From: a virus
Direction: 5' to 3' (one strand)
DNA length: 20,268 bases
Virus record (IMG/VR): IMGVR_UViG_3300027792_000066
Coordinates: 1-20,268 of that record
The notes beneath the pieces are model-generated. The model did not search any database. It had not been told where the DNA came from and saw only the letters and a program-made list of their open reading frames with translations. Made by a program: the position numbers and the translations under genes. Positions 14,368 through 20,268 of this stretch are shown here, in pieces. Every line of letters starts with the position of its first letter. The first letter of the stretch is position 1.

Positions 14368-14892
14368 ATGGCCTGTCTTATTTCAGCGGGAAAATTACTT
14401 GGATGCCGTGATCAGCGTGGCGGAATTAAGAATTTGTATTTTGCAAATTATTCCGACTACGGTTACACGATTGCAGCTCAAGAATTGACCTCACTCGGAA
14501 CGCTTGCAGAAGTGTTCAAATACGAGGTTAAAGCGACAACAAACGCTTTGACCGAAACTGGTACAAGTTCAGAAGACAACGGAACATTTGTAAACGCTCA
14601 ATCTTTGGCCGTTACACTTCCAAAATTGTCGGCTGACTTGCAAGCTCAAGTACAACTTATTTGCGCTGGTAGACCTCAAGTTTTCGTTGAAGATTATAAC
14701 GGAAATATTATGTTGATTGGTGCCACTAATGGCACAATGTCAAACTGCACAAAAGTAAGCGGAGGAGCAGGTGCAGACCTTAGCGGTTACACTTTGACCA
14801 TCGCTGCTGAGGAGTCAAACTTATCTCCATTCTTAAATTCAGCGATGATAACTGCGCTTTATGCGTTAGTTTCTGAAGACGTTGTTTCTTAA
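14368..14892 (+). CDS. Major tail tube protein
   Basis: A 174-residue protein beginning MACLISAGKLLGCRDQRGGI. The opening pattern (a short Cys-containing start, then C-RD-GGIKNLYF) and the centre (PKLSADLQAQVQLICAGRPQVFVEDYNGNIMLIG, then GADLSGYTLTIAAEES) match tail tube proteins of Bacteroidetes siphophages: a beta-barrel subunit that stacks into the tail tube. It is followed by its own terminator. The 17 nt before its ATG hold no promoter-like pattern, so its mRNA probably comes through the terminator behind the capsid gene or from upstream. Confidence 0.8.
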   Translation: MACLISAGKLLGCRDQRGGIKNLYFANYSDYGYTIAAQELTSLGTLAEVFKYEVKATTNALTETGTSSEDNGTFVNAQSLAVTLPKLSADLQAQVQLICAGRPQVFVEDYNGNIMLIGATNGTMSNCTKVSGGAGADLSGYTLTIAAEESNLSPFLNSAMITALYALVSEDVVS

Positions 14893-14909
14893 TTCTTTTC
14901 ATAGTTTTG
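14882..14909 (+). promoter_or_regulatory. Possible host-type promoter ahead of the tube terminator
   Basis: TTG at 14882-14884 is followed after 17 nt by TAGTTTTG at 14902-14909, a complete TAnnTTTG. It would start RNA a few bases before the hairpin at 14916, which then would end or cap that RNA. Such matches arise by chance in AT-rich DNA, so the call is weak. Confidence 0.25.
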
Positions 14910-14915
14910 TCATTA

Positions 14916-14940
14916 AACGCTCCTTTAAGGGGCGTTTTTT
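14916..14940 (+). terminator. Intrinsic terminator after the tail tube gene
   Basis: AACGCTCC (14916-14923) pairs with GGGGCGTT (14929-14936), eight pairs with one T-G wobble, loop TTTAA, followed by TTTT. It ends 3 nt before the third 29-bp element, so a transcript unit closes and another appears to begin at the same place. Confidence 0.88.
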
Positions 14941-14943
14941 GTT

Positions 14944-14972
14944 ACAAAACAACTTTTTTCAGTTAATATAGT
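14944..14972 (+). promoter_or_regulatory. 29-bp late-promoter-like element, copy 3
   Basis: The 29 bases touching ATG 14973: ACAAAACAAC at 14944-14953, six T, CAGTTA at 14960-14965, ending 7 nt before the ATG, and AGT in front of it. It agrees with copy 1 at 25 of 29 positions. It lies directly after a strong terminator, where a promoter is required if the portal unit is to be transcribed at high level. No TCAATT palindrome lies upstream here. Confidence 0.62.
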
Positions 14973-15281
14973 ATGTGGATATTCAATTTAACTGCGCCTT
15001 ATCAATTCCGATGCATTCCAAGAGGCTACAATAGTGGCGAAATCACGTTTTTATTGCGTGATGAAACGCGAGACATCACTCACGAAATTGATGTAACAGG
15101 CGTATATTACCAAAACAACGTTTTAGTGTTAGTATTTGACGAGCCAATTATGAAAGAGGGCCAATCGTTTGAGGTTACAATCAACGAAAATGATGAATTA
15201 ATTTATAGAGGCAAGGCCTACGCAACGGCTCAGACTGACTTAGAGAATTTTGAACTCAATAAAGGAGTTTTAAAAGTATAA
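14973..15281 (+). CDS. Small beta-rich structural-type protein, 102 aa
   Basis: A 102-residue beta-rich protein starting MWIFNLTAPYQFRCIPRGYN. The layout (an LRDE loop, a VYYQNNVLVLVFDEPIMKEGQSFEVTI centre and a YRGKAYATAQTD end) resembles a small protein encoded just before the portal in Bacteroidetes phages; its function is unknown. It is directly preceded by the third 29-bp element and is the first gene of the portal unit, 4 nt before the portal gene. It may decorate the head or connector (inference from position). Confidence 0.65.
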   Translation: MWIFNLTAPYQFRCIPRGYNSGEITFLLRDETRDITHEIDVTGVYYQNNVLVLVFDEPIMKEGQSFEVTINENDELIYRGKAYATAQTDLENFELNKGVLKV

Positions 15282-15285
15282 TTTT

Positions 15286-17199
15286 ATGGAAAAATTACAG
15301 ATTATAAACCTATCGAATTACATTCGCCCTGAGATTAAAGAGGTGAGCGGTAAAAAGTGGGTATTAAATGGAGACAAAAACTCGTTTTATCAAGTGATTA
15401 TTGACGCCTATAACGGATCGCCTACAAATTCGGCGATTATTGATAGTTATTCGCAGTTCATTTATGGTAAAGGATTGACCTCAAAAGACAAAGCACGCAA
15501 GCCATCAGAATGGGCGGCAATCATTTCGCTCGTTTCAAAAAAAGATTTACGAAAAATATGCAAGGATTTCGAGATGTTTGGCGAGGCTTCAATCGAGGTC
15601 AAATATGTAAATGGCAAAATACAAAGATGCTTTCACGTAGCCAAACAACGAATTGCTCCCGAAGTTGCAAACGAGGAGGGCGATATAACAGGATATTATT
15701 ATAGCTACGACTTTGCAAACGTAAACAAATATAAACCAGAGCGCATGGATGCGTTTGGATTTGGCGAAGGCTTAGGCGAACGCTCAGAGATTTACATTAT
15801 TCGTGATTACCAAGTAGGGCAATTTTACTATTCTAACCCAAGTTATGTATCGGGCATTAGTTGGGCGAAAATGGAGGAAGAAATTTCAAACTACTCAATC
15901 AACCATATTCAAAAAGGGTTGAGCTTCGGCCATATTATAAATATGAACGCTGGAGTACAAGAGTCAATTGAAACAATCCAAGAGAATACACGCCAAATCC
16001 GTAACCACTTAACAGGATCACAAAACGCTGGAGCATTCTTTTTAAATTGGAACGATAACAAAGACTCCGAGATTACAATCTCCGCTTTGGAAGTTAGCGA
16101 CGCGCACCAACAATATGCGTATTTAAGTACTGAGGCAAGACAACAACTTTGCACGGCTCACAAACTTACATCGCCAATGCTTGTTGGAGTAAAAGAATCG
16201 AGCGGATTTAGCTCAAACGCTGAGGAAATAAAAGTAGGATTTGAGGAGTTAATGATTAATGTAATTAGACCAAAGCAAGAGATTATACTCGACGGATTGA
16301 TGGAGATTTTTGCCGTTAACGGAATTACTTTGGACTTACAATTTGAAAGCCTAAGAGCTGAGGATTTAGTTAGCGCAGATTCAACAACTGCTGAGGTTAT
16401 GACTGGCACAAACGACGCAGCGGTATCTTACAACGGAGCGCAAATTTCGTCAGCGATTGACATATTCGCCAAAGTAAAAGAGGGTATTTTAACAACCGAG
16501 CAAGCGATTGTTTTCTTAGTTCAATTCTTAAACATTCCTGCACAAGTAGCGCAAGCGTTATTCAGCCCTCAACAGGCCGCAGCGGTTACGCAGTTAAGTC
16601 AACACGTTTGTTGCTCAAAAGACGACAACGGACTTTCGGAAGTTGCTGACGCGCTTATTGAGATGGGCGAAATTGTAGATGAGAACGACTGGGTTGAGGT
16701 TGACGCTATACCAGTGCGTGGCGATTTAGAGATTAACGAAATTACTTTGAATTTAGCCAAGTCATTTGCAAGTTTCCCAAACGTAACAAGCGAACAAGAC
16801 ACAATGCTTTTTAAAATACGCTATTCATACGAGGGCCGTTTAGGTGCCGAGCGTGACTTTTGTCAAAAAATGGTAAGCGCAGGGCGTACTTATCGCAAAG
16901 AGGACATAACTCTTGCAGGCTCAAAAGGCGTAAACAAAGGATTTGGGCCTCAAGGCGCAGACGATTATAGCATTTGGCTCTATAAAGGAGGCGTAAATTG
17001 TAACCACTTTTGGATGAGAAAAATATATTTGCGTCGAAATAACAAACAAATAAGCGTAAACGAGGCACGAAAAATGATTTTAGAACTCGATCCAGCCGAC
17101 CGACCAATGGCGAGATGGCAAGAGAATGAGCCTGAGGTTGCACAAACCGCTTCAGAGTCAAACAATTTTTGGTCATTAACTCCAAACTATCGTCAATAA
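15286..17199 (+). CDS. Portal protein with an additional C-terminal domain
   Basis: A 637-residue protein. The first about 430 residues follow the portal pattern: an N-terminal segment (NSFYQVIIDAYNGSPTNSAIIDSYSQFIYGKGL), the wing and stem region, a long helical part (IETIQENTRQIRNHLTGSQNAGAFFL), AYLSTEARQQLCTAHKLTSPMLVGV and the LMINVIRPKQEII helix. Portals form the dodecameric ring through which DNA enters. After about residue 450 comes an extra domain of about 180 residues: an acidic part, then EQDTMLFKIRYSYEG, RDFCQKMVSAGRTYRKEDI, KGFGPQGADDYSIWLYKGGVNCNHFWMRKIY. This tail is seen in other Bacteroidetes phage portals; its role is unknown to me. It contains Cys and His residues that might bind metal. 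The stop overlaps the next ATG (TAATG). Confidence 0.87.
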   Translation: MEKLQIINLSNYIRPEIKEVSGKKWVLNGDKNSFYQVIIDAYNGSPTNSAIIDSYSQFIYGKGLTSKDKARKPSEWAAIISLVSKKDLRKICKDFEMFGEASIEVKYVNGKIQRCFHVAKQRIAPEVANEEGDITGYYYSYDFANVNKYKPERMDAFGFGEGLGERSEIYIIRDYQVGQFYYSNPSYVSGISWAKMEEEISNYSINHIQKGLSFGHIINMNAGVQESIETIQENTRQIRNHLTGSQNAGAFFLNWNDNKDSEITISALEVSDAHQQYAYLSTEARQQLCTAHKLTSPMLVGVKESSGFSSNAEEIKVGFEELMINVIRPKQEIILDGLMEIFAVNGITLDLQFESLRAEDLVSADSTTAEVMTGTNDAAVSYNGAQISSAIDIFAKVKEGILTTEQAIVFLVQFLNIPAQVAQALFSPQQAAAVTQLSQHVCCSKDDNGLSEVADALIEMGEIVDENDWVEVDAIPVRGDLEINEITLNLAKSFASFPNVTSEQDTMLFKIRYSYEGRLGAERDFCQKMVSAGRTYRKEDITLAGSKGVNKGFGPQGADDYSIWLYKGGVNCNHFWMRKIYLRRNNKQISVNEARKMILELDPADRPMARWQENEPEVAQTASESNNFWSLTPNYRQ

Positions 17200-17708
17200 T
17201 GGCAACTATTATACTACTTAAAGAAAACGAACTCACAAAAAACACCCTACTCGGGGGTAATATTGACATCGACCTTTACATTCCTTGTATTGCAGACGCT
17301 CAGCGCACACGATTGGAGGAGATTTTAGGGGAGACATTATACAATAAAATTTGTGAGGACTTCGATAACGACGATTTAATCGACGATTACTTAATTTTGT
17401 ACGAAGATTACATCAAACCATTTTTAATCGCTGCAAGCGCAGTAGAATACCTCCTAATTGGTGCATATAAAGTAAACAACAACGGTATATTTAAGTCGCA
17501 ACCCGATAACTCGGTGGCGATTGATAAAACTGAGGTTGACTATTTGGTAAATAATATGCGATTAAAGAGTGAAATGTATCAAGACCGAATGCTTCGCTGG
17601 CTTAATAAATTCCATTTACCCGAATACGTTAGCAATTCCAATAATATCGTCAACCCTTTGCGTTCACGTTTGATTTGTGGCAAATGGTGGCTTGATCGAC
17701 CATACTAA
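17199..17708 (+). CDS. Head-tail connector-like protein, 169 aa
   Basis: The start is set at the ATG overlapping the portal stop (TAATG, 17199), giving MATIILLKENELTKNTLLGGN; an upstream in-frame ATG at 17169 lies inside the portal gene. The mainly helical protein with the segments IPCIADAQRTRLEEILGETLYNKI and PFLIAASAVEYLL resembles the small adaptor or connector proteins (DUF6712-like, as I recall it) that follow portals in Bacteroidetes phages and form the head-tail interface. The end has basic and aromatic residues (RSRLICGKWWLDRPY). Confidence 0.65.
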   Translation: MATIILLKENELTKNTLLGGNIDIDLYIPCIADAQRTRLEEILGETLYNKICEDFDNDDLIDDYLILYEDYIKPFLIAASAVEYLLIGAYKVNNNGIFKSQPDNSVAIDKTEVDYLVNNMRLKSEMYQDRMLRWLNKFHLPEYVSNSNNIVNPLRSRLICGKWWLDRPY

Positions 17709-17710
17709 AT

Positions 17711-17845
17711 ATGAGAAAAGTAGACAAACGAACTGAGGAAAACATCAAAAAATTAAAACTATTTTTAAAAAATGGCATCGACATTAAATTTCACGACCAA
17801 AAGAGGGGACACGTTCAAACAAACGGACTTCCAAATAAACGTTAA
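17711..17845 (+). CDS. Possible 44-aa basic ORF
   Basis: ATG at 17711 starts 2 nt after the preceding stop and opens a 44-codon basic frame (MRKVDKRTEENIKKLKLFLKNG). The first 20 residues look like a charged amphipathic helix. The last 24 codons overlap the next gene by 74 nt in another frame, which is longer than other overlaps here, so they may not be constrained. No family is recognised. It could be a real small protein or a coupling ORF for the gene at 17772. Confidence 0.4.
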   Translation: MRKVDKRTEENIKKLKLFLKNGIDIKFHDQKRGHVQTNGLPNKR

Positions 17846-18095
17846 CGAGGCACCTCTCAACCTAACTGGTGGCGATGTCAAAATGCAGCTCAGAAAAGAG
17901 GCGGGCGGTGTCGTTGCGCTTGAGGTGCCAATCACAATATTTGATGCAGTCAACGGCGAGTTTTGTATTGATGAGCAAATCATCGATATACAGGCTTGCA
18001 GCTACAAATACGATATTCAAATTACTCAAGATAGTGGCGAGGTTGATACTTGGATAAGTGGACTCTTTACAGTAACCGACGATATTACACGATAA
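17772..18095 (+). CDS. BppU-N-like baseplate/fibre-associated beta-sandwich protein
   Basis: A 107-residue protein starting MASTLNFTTKRGDTFKQTDF. The order RGDTF, LTGGDVKMQLRKEAGG, an acidic NGEFCID strand, YKYDIQITQDSG and the final WISGLFTVTDDIT matches the N-terminal beta-sandwich domain of baseplate upper proteins (BppU-type) that anchor receptor-binding fibres. It is stand-alone here and lies 2 nt before the tail fibre gene, so it probably forms part of the fibre attachment. The A-rich TAAAAAATG start is typical of this genome. Confidence 0.7.
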   Translation: MASTLNFTTKRGDTFKQTDFQINVNEAPLNLTGGDVKMQLRKEAGGVVALEVPITIFDAVNGEFCIDEQIIDIQACSYKYDIQITQDSGEVDTWISGLFTVTDDITR

Positions 18096-18097
18096 GC

Positions 18098-19825
18098 ATG
18101 GCTGACAATGTAAATATAATAGTACAAGACACAATCAACGACATCGTCGTAAATGCAGCCGTTGTAGTTGAGACAATCGACATCAACGTACAAACGAATG
18201 TCGATGTGGTTGACATCGTAGCAAATCCAAATAACTACGTTGTAAATATCAACCGAATTATTGGCGAGCAAGTGCAATCGGATTGGACACAAACGGACAA
18301 CCAAGCTCCAGACTATATAAAAAACAAGCCGAGCATTCCTGCTGCTCAAGTCAATTCGGATTGGGATGCCACTACTGGCGTGGCTGAGATTTTAAACAAG
18401 CCTACAATCCCTGCGGCCCAAGTTAATAGTGATTGGAACGCAACTAGCGGATTGGCGCAAATACTTAACAAACCCACTTTTGCAACGGTTGCGACAAGTG
18501 GCAGTTATAACGATTTAATAAACAAGCCGACAATCCCAACTGCAACGAGTGATTTGACAAACGACGGAAGCGATGGTATCAATCCATTTATAACGGCTGC
18601 CGATATACCTCCAGTTACAGGCTTCGTACCTTACACAGGCGCAACGGCTAACGTTGATTTAGGAACACATACTTTAAGCGCAAAAGATTTAGTTATAAAC
18701 CATTCAAGCGGCAGCGGTGTAGCGGCTTCAATTACAAAGGGCGGAGCAGGCGAAGCGTTGACTATTAACAAAACAAGCGGTAGCGGTAACGCAATGAGTG
18801 TAACAGGTGGCGTTACGCAGTTAGATGAGTTGCATTTAACTACTGACTTGGCTGACGCTTACATTGCATCTGCGGCAACTTGGAACGGCAAATTCACACT
18901 TCCCGCACTAACAAGCGGCAGCGTATTATTTTCAAATGGCACGACCATAGCGCAAGACAATAGCAACCTATTTTGGGATAACACAAATAATCGTTTATCT
19001 ATTGGTGCGAATACGCTTTTAGGAGTTTTAAATTTAGTCGGTCAAGACCCAAGTATTCCTGTTTTAACTCAAAGTTATTATGTAAATACTCAAGGAAACG
19101 CTCCCGGTTTTACTTTGCAAAGAGCAAGAGGTACAATAGCTTCTCCTTCTTCATTATTAAGTGACGATGTAATTGGAGGATTCTTTGCTTCGGGTTATCA
19201 TTCAGGAGGAGCTTTTGGAGCGAATACTACGGCTTTTAGATTTGTAGCAAGTCAAAATTTTACATCTACATCTCAAGGAACAAGAATTGAATTTTTCACA
19301 ACTCCAAACGGAAGTACAACACGAGCTGAAAGATTAAGAATTGCAGATACAGGCAACGTACTAATAAACACCACAACCGACTCAGGCTTTAAATTAGACG
19401 TAAACGGCACGGCGAGGGTTAGTGGAACGACTACCACCCAATCCATTTTGCCTGTTACAACCCAAACATATAATATTGGTTCAGGAACTTCTCAGTTTTC
19501 AGCGATTTATTCAAATGTATTTCAATCAAATGGAACAAGTATAATTAGGTCGGGGGCAAGTTCAAATTTAATATTTCAAGCGAATGGTGGTACAGAGGTT
19601 GCAAGATTTACAACAGGACTTAATTTGTTAGTAGGCACCACAACCGACATTGCAAGTTCAAAGCTAACAATTGCAAGTACAACGCAAGGTTTCCTACCAC
19701 CAAGAATGACAAACGCACAACGCTTAGCAATAGCAACTCCTGCCGTTGGATTAATGGTATATTGCACCGATATGGTAGAGGGTTTATATGTAAACAAATC
19801 CACAGGGTGGACATTCGTAATATAA
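18098..19825 (+). CDS. Tail fibre / receptor-binding protein
   Basis: The start is set at ATG 18098 (MADNVNIIVQDTIND), 2 nt after the previous stop, giving 575 residues. The N-terminus is rich in Val, Asn and Asp and likely serves attachment. Next come tandem repeats of 24 residues with the motif NSDW-A-G-A-ILNKPT (residues 80-127) and a related SYNDLINKPTIP unit, then FVPYTGATANVDLG, common in phage fibres. The C-terminal half has shaft-like motifs (TTRAERLRIADTGNVLINT, FKLDVNGTARVSG) and ends in GFLPPRMTNAQRLAIATPAVG, a recurring tip motif of Bacteroidetes fibres. The tip probably determines host range. No peptidase or chaperone domain is visible. Confidence 0.88.
   Translation: MADNVNIIVQDTINDIVVNAAVVVETIDINVQTNVDVVDIVANPNNYVVNINRIIGEQVQSDWTQTDNQAPDYIKNKPSIPAAQVNSDWDATTGVAEILNKPTIPAAQVNSDWNATSGLAQILNKPTFATVATSGSYNDLINKPTIPTATSDLTNDGSDGINPFITAADIPPVTGFVPYTGATANVDLGTHTLSAKDLVINHSSGSGVAASITKGGAGEALTINKTSGSGNAMSVTGGVTQLDELHLTTDLADAYIASAATWNGKFTLPALTSGSVLFSNGTTIAQDNSNLFWDNTNNRLSIGANTLLGVLNLVGQDPSIPVLTQSYYVNTQGNAPGFTLQRARGTIASPSSLLSDDVIGGFFASGYHSGGAFGANTTAFRFVASQNFTSTSQGTRIEFFTTPNGSTTRAERLRIADTGNVLINTTTDSGFKLDVNGTARVSGTTTTQSILPVTTQTYNIGSGTSQFSAIYSNVFQSNGTSIIRSGASSNLIFQANGGTEVARFTTGLNLLVGTTTDIASSKLTIASTTQGFLPPRMTNAQRLAIATPAVGLMVYCTDMVEGLYVNKSTGWTFVI
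18335..18478 (+). repeat. Two tandem 72-bp coding repeats in the tail fibre
   Basis: Units at 18335-18406 and 18407-18478 encode IPAAQVNSDWDATTGVAEILNKPT-type 24-residue repeats. They agree at 19 of 24 residues, but many third positions differ, so the repeat is old. A third, shorter relative (SYNDLINKPTIP) follows. Repeats of this kind lengthen the fibre shaft and can change copy number. Confidence 0.85.
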
Positions 19826-19836
19826 TAAATAAAAAA

Positions 19837-20088
19837 ATGGCACAAATTCAACCGATTGATTTTGCCTTTACAGGCGAAGCAACACAACTAAAAGTTTTAA
19901 TCCTTAACTTCCCAACCGATGCGAACACTTGCACGACCTACAACGAACTATTAACCGATGAGGGGTTAATGTGTGCGAATTGGAACTACACGTTAACCGA
20001 TGACGAGTTTGCAGCGTGGGGCGAGGATAATACTTGGATTGAAAACTGCGTAGCAAAAGACAAAAACATTACTATTTTAACATACTAA
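19837..20088 (+). CDS. Small post-fibre protein, 83 aa
   Basis: The start is set at ATG 19837 with an A-rich upstream (AAAAAAATG); an in-frame upstream ATG at 19762 lies inside the fibre gene. The 83-residue acidic protein (MAQIQPIDFAFTGEATQLKVL start, ANTCTTYNELLTDEG centre, WGEDNTWIENCVAKDKNI end) is of a type often found directly after tail fibres in Bacteroidetes phages, of unknown function. It has three Cys. It may be a fibre chaperone or a minor virion component (inference). Confidence 0.68.
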   Translation: MAQIQPIDFAFTGEATQLKVLILNFPTDANTCTTYNELLTDEGLMCANWNYTLTDDEFAAWGEDNTWIENCVAKDKNITILTY

Positions 20089-20090
20089 AA

Positions 20091-20228
20091 ATGGAGGAAT
20101 TAAACGTACTTAAACAAGCGATTGAAATTGCAGTAAAAGCGGGAGTTTATCAAATGGCTGATGTGGTTGCTTTGTCACAAATACTTGACAAATTAGCGGC
20201 CAAATTGAAAGACGATGAAACAAATTAA
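20091..20228 (+). CDS. Hypothetical helical protein, 45 aa
   Basis: A 45-residue frame (MEELNVLKQAIEIAVKAGVYQ, then MADVVALSQILDKLAAKL) starting 2 nt after the previous stop with an AAAAATG start. It is predicted to be two helices and is reminiscent of small Bacteroidetes phage proteins found near fibre genes. No function is known. Its last codons overlap the next gene by 14 nt. Confidence 0.6.
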   Translation: MEELNVLKQAIEIAVKAGVYQMADVVALSQILDKLAAKLKDDETN

Positions 20229-20268
20229 AGAACACATTTTACCAATCATTCTAATCGTTTTGGGGATA
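20215..20268 (+). CDS. Small membrane protein, N-terminal fragment
   Basis: The frame starts at ATG 20215 inside the preceding gene and runs off the window: MKQIKEHILPIILIVLGI. A basic N-terminus followed by a hydrophobic run suggests a membrane segment, as in holins or small membrane proteins of a lysis region that often follows tail fibre genes. Only 18 residues are visible, so this cannot be decided. Confidence 0.55.
   Translation, partial: MKQIKEHILPIILIVLGI

Noticed and set aside
16811-17269. A 152-codon open frame on the minus strand across the portal end
   Set aside because: It mirrors the strongly supported portal and connector genes, has no family character, and all other genes are on the + strand. 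The same holds for minus-strand frames at 11137-11565, 12757-13170 and 13564-13971.
17762-17773. A TTT-TTA-AAA slippery-looking sequence in the 17711 frame, suggesting a -1 shift
   Set aside because: A -1 shift there reaches a stop after five codons (TAA at 17785-17787), and the baseplate gene is in the +1 frame, not -1. The gene at 17772 has its own A-rich ATG.
1-20268. tRNA genes, insertion sequences, integrase or known defence/anti-defence operons
   Set aside because: I saw no cloverleaf-like sequence, no transposase motif, no terminal inverted repeats and no recombinase motif; the window reads as continuous phage accessory and structural genes.

Overview
This window is part of a tailed-phage genome (free phage or prophage) whose host is most likely a member of the Bacteroidetes, probably Flavobacteria-like. 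The evidence is an AT-rich sequence with A-rich start contexts and almost no Shine-Dalgarno sites, a TTTG-N19-TAnnTTTG promoter of the Bacteroidetes type, and phage protein families that I recognise chiefly from Bacteroidetes phages. All genes lie on the + strand and are tightly packed, often with ATGA, TAATG or 10-30 nt overlaps. There is no integrase, tRNA, rRNA, insertion sequence or CRISPR array in view.

Layout. (1) 1-888: the end of a cytosine-5 DNA methyltransferase. (2) 889-1011: an intergenic region with a host-type promoter and two interleaved inverted repeats. (3) 1012-3460: small accessory genes, including a VRR-NUC nuclease, a DUF3310 protein, a sigma-70-like factor and a four-cysteine protein. 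(4) 3436-4987: small and large terminase subunits. (5) 5106-12203: a tail block, made of a tail-assembly chaperone with a -1 frameshift, a terminator-like protein, an HK97-gp10-like protein, two large tail proteins and the tape measure. (6) 12305-14892: prohead protease fused to a scaffold-like tail, major capsid protein and tail tube protein. (7) 14973-17845: a small beta-rich protein, a portal with an extra C-terminal domain, and a head-tail connector. (8) 17772-20268: a baseplate/fibre-type beta-sandwich protein, a tail fibre, and small trailing genes ending in a membrane protein cut by the window edge.

The most notable non-coding signal is a 29-bp element that sits directly against the start codon of the first gene of each structural block (5106, 12305, 14973), with a shared TCAGTTA core exactly 7 nt before ATG. 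At two of the three sites a TCAATT-N4/5-AATTGA palindrome lies exactly 19 nt upstream of it. I infer a phage-specific late promoter family, possibly read by the phage's own sigma-like protein (2472-2900). Intrinsic terminators close the major capsid and tail tube genes, which would separate the most abundant virion proteins from their neighbours. The order tail block, then protease, capsid and tube, then portal differs from the usual terminase-portal-protease-capsid-tail order.
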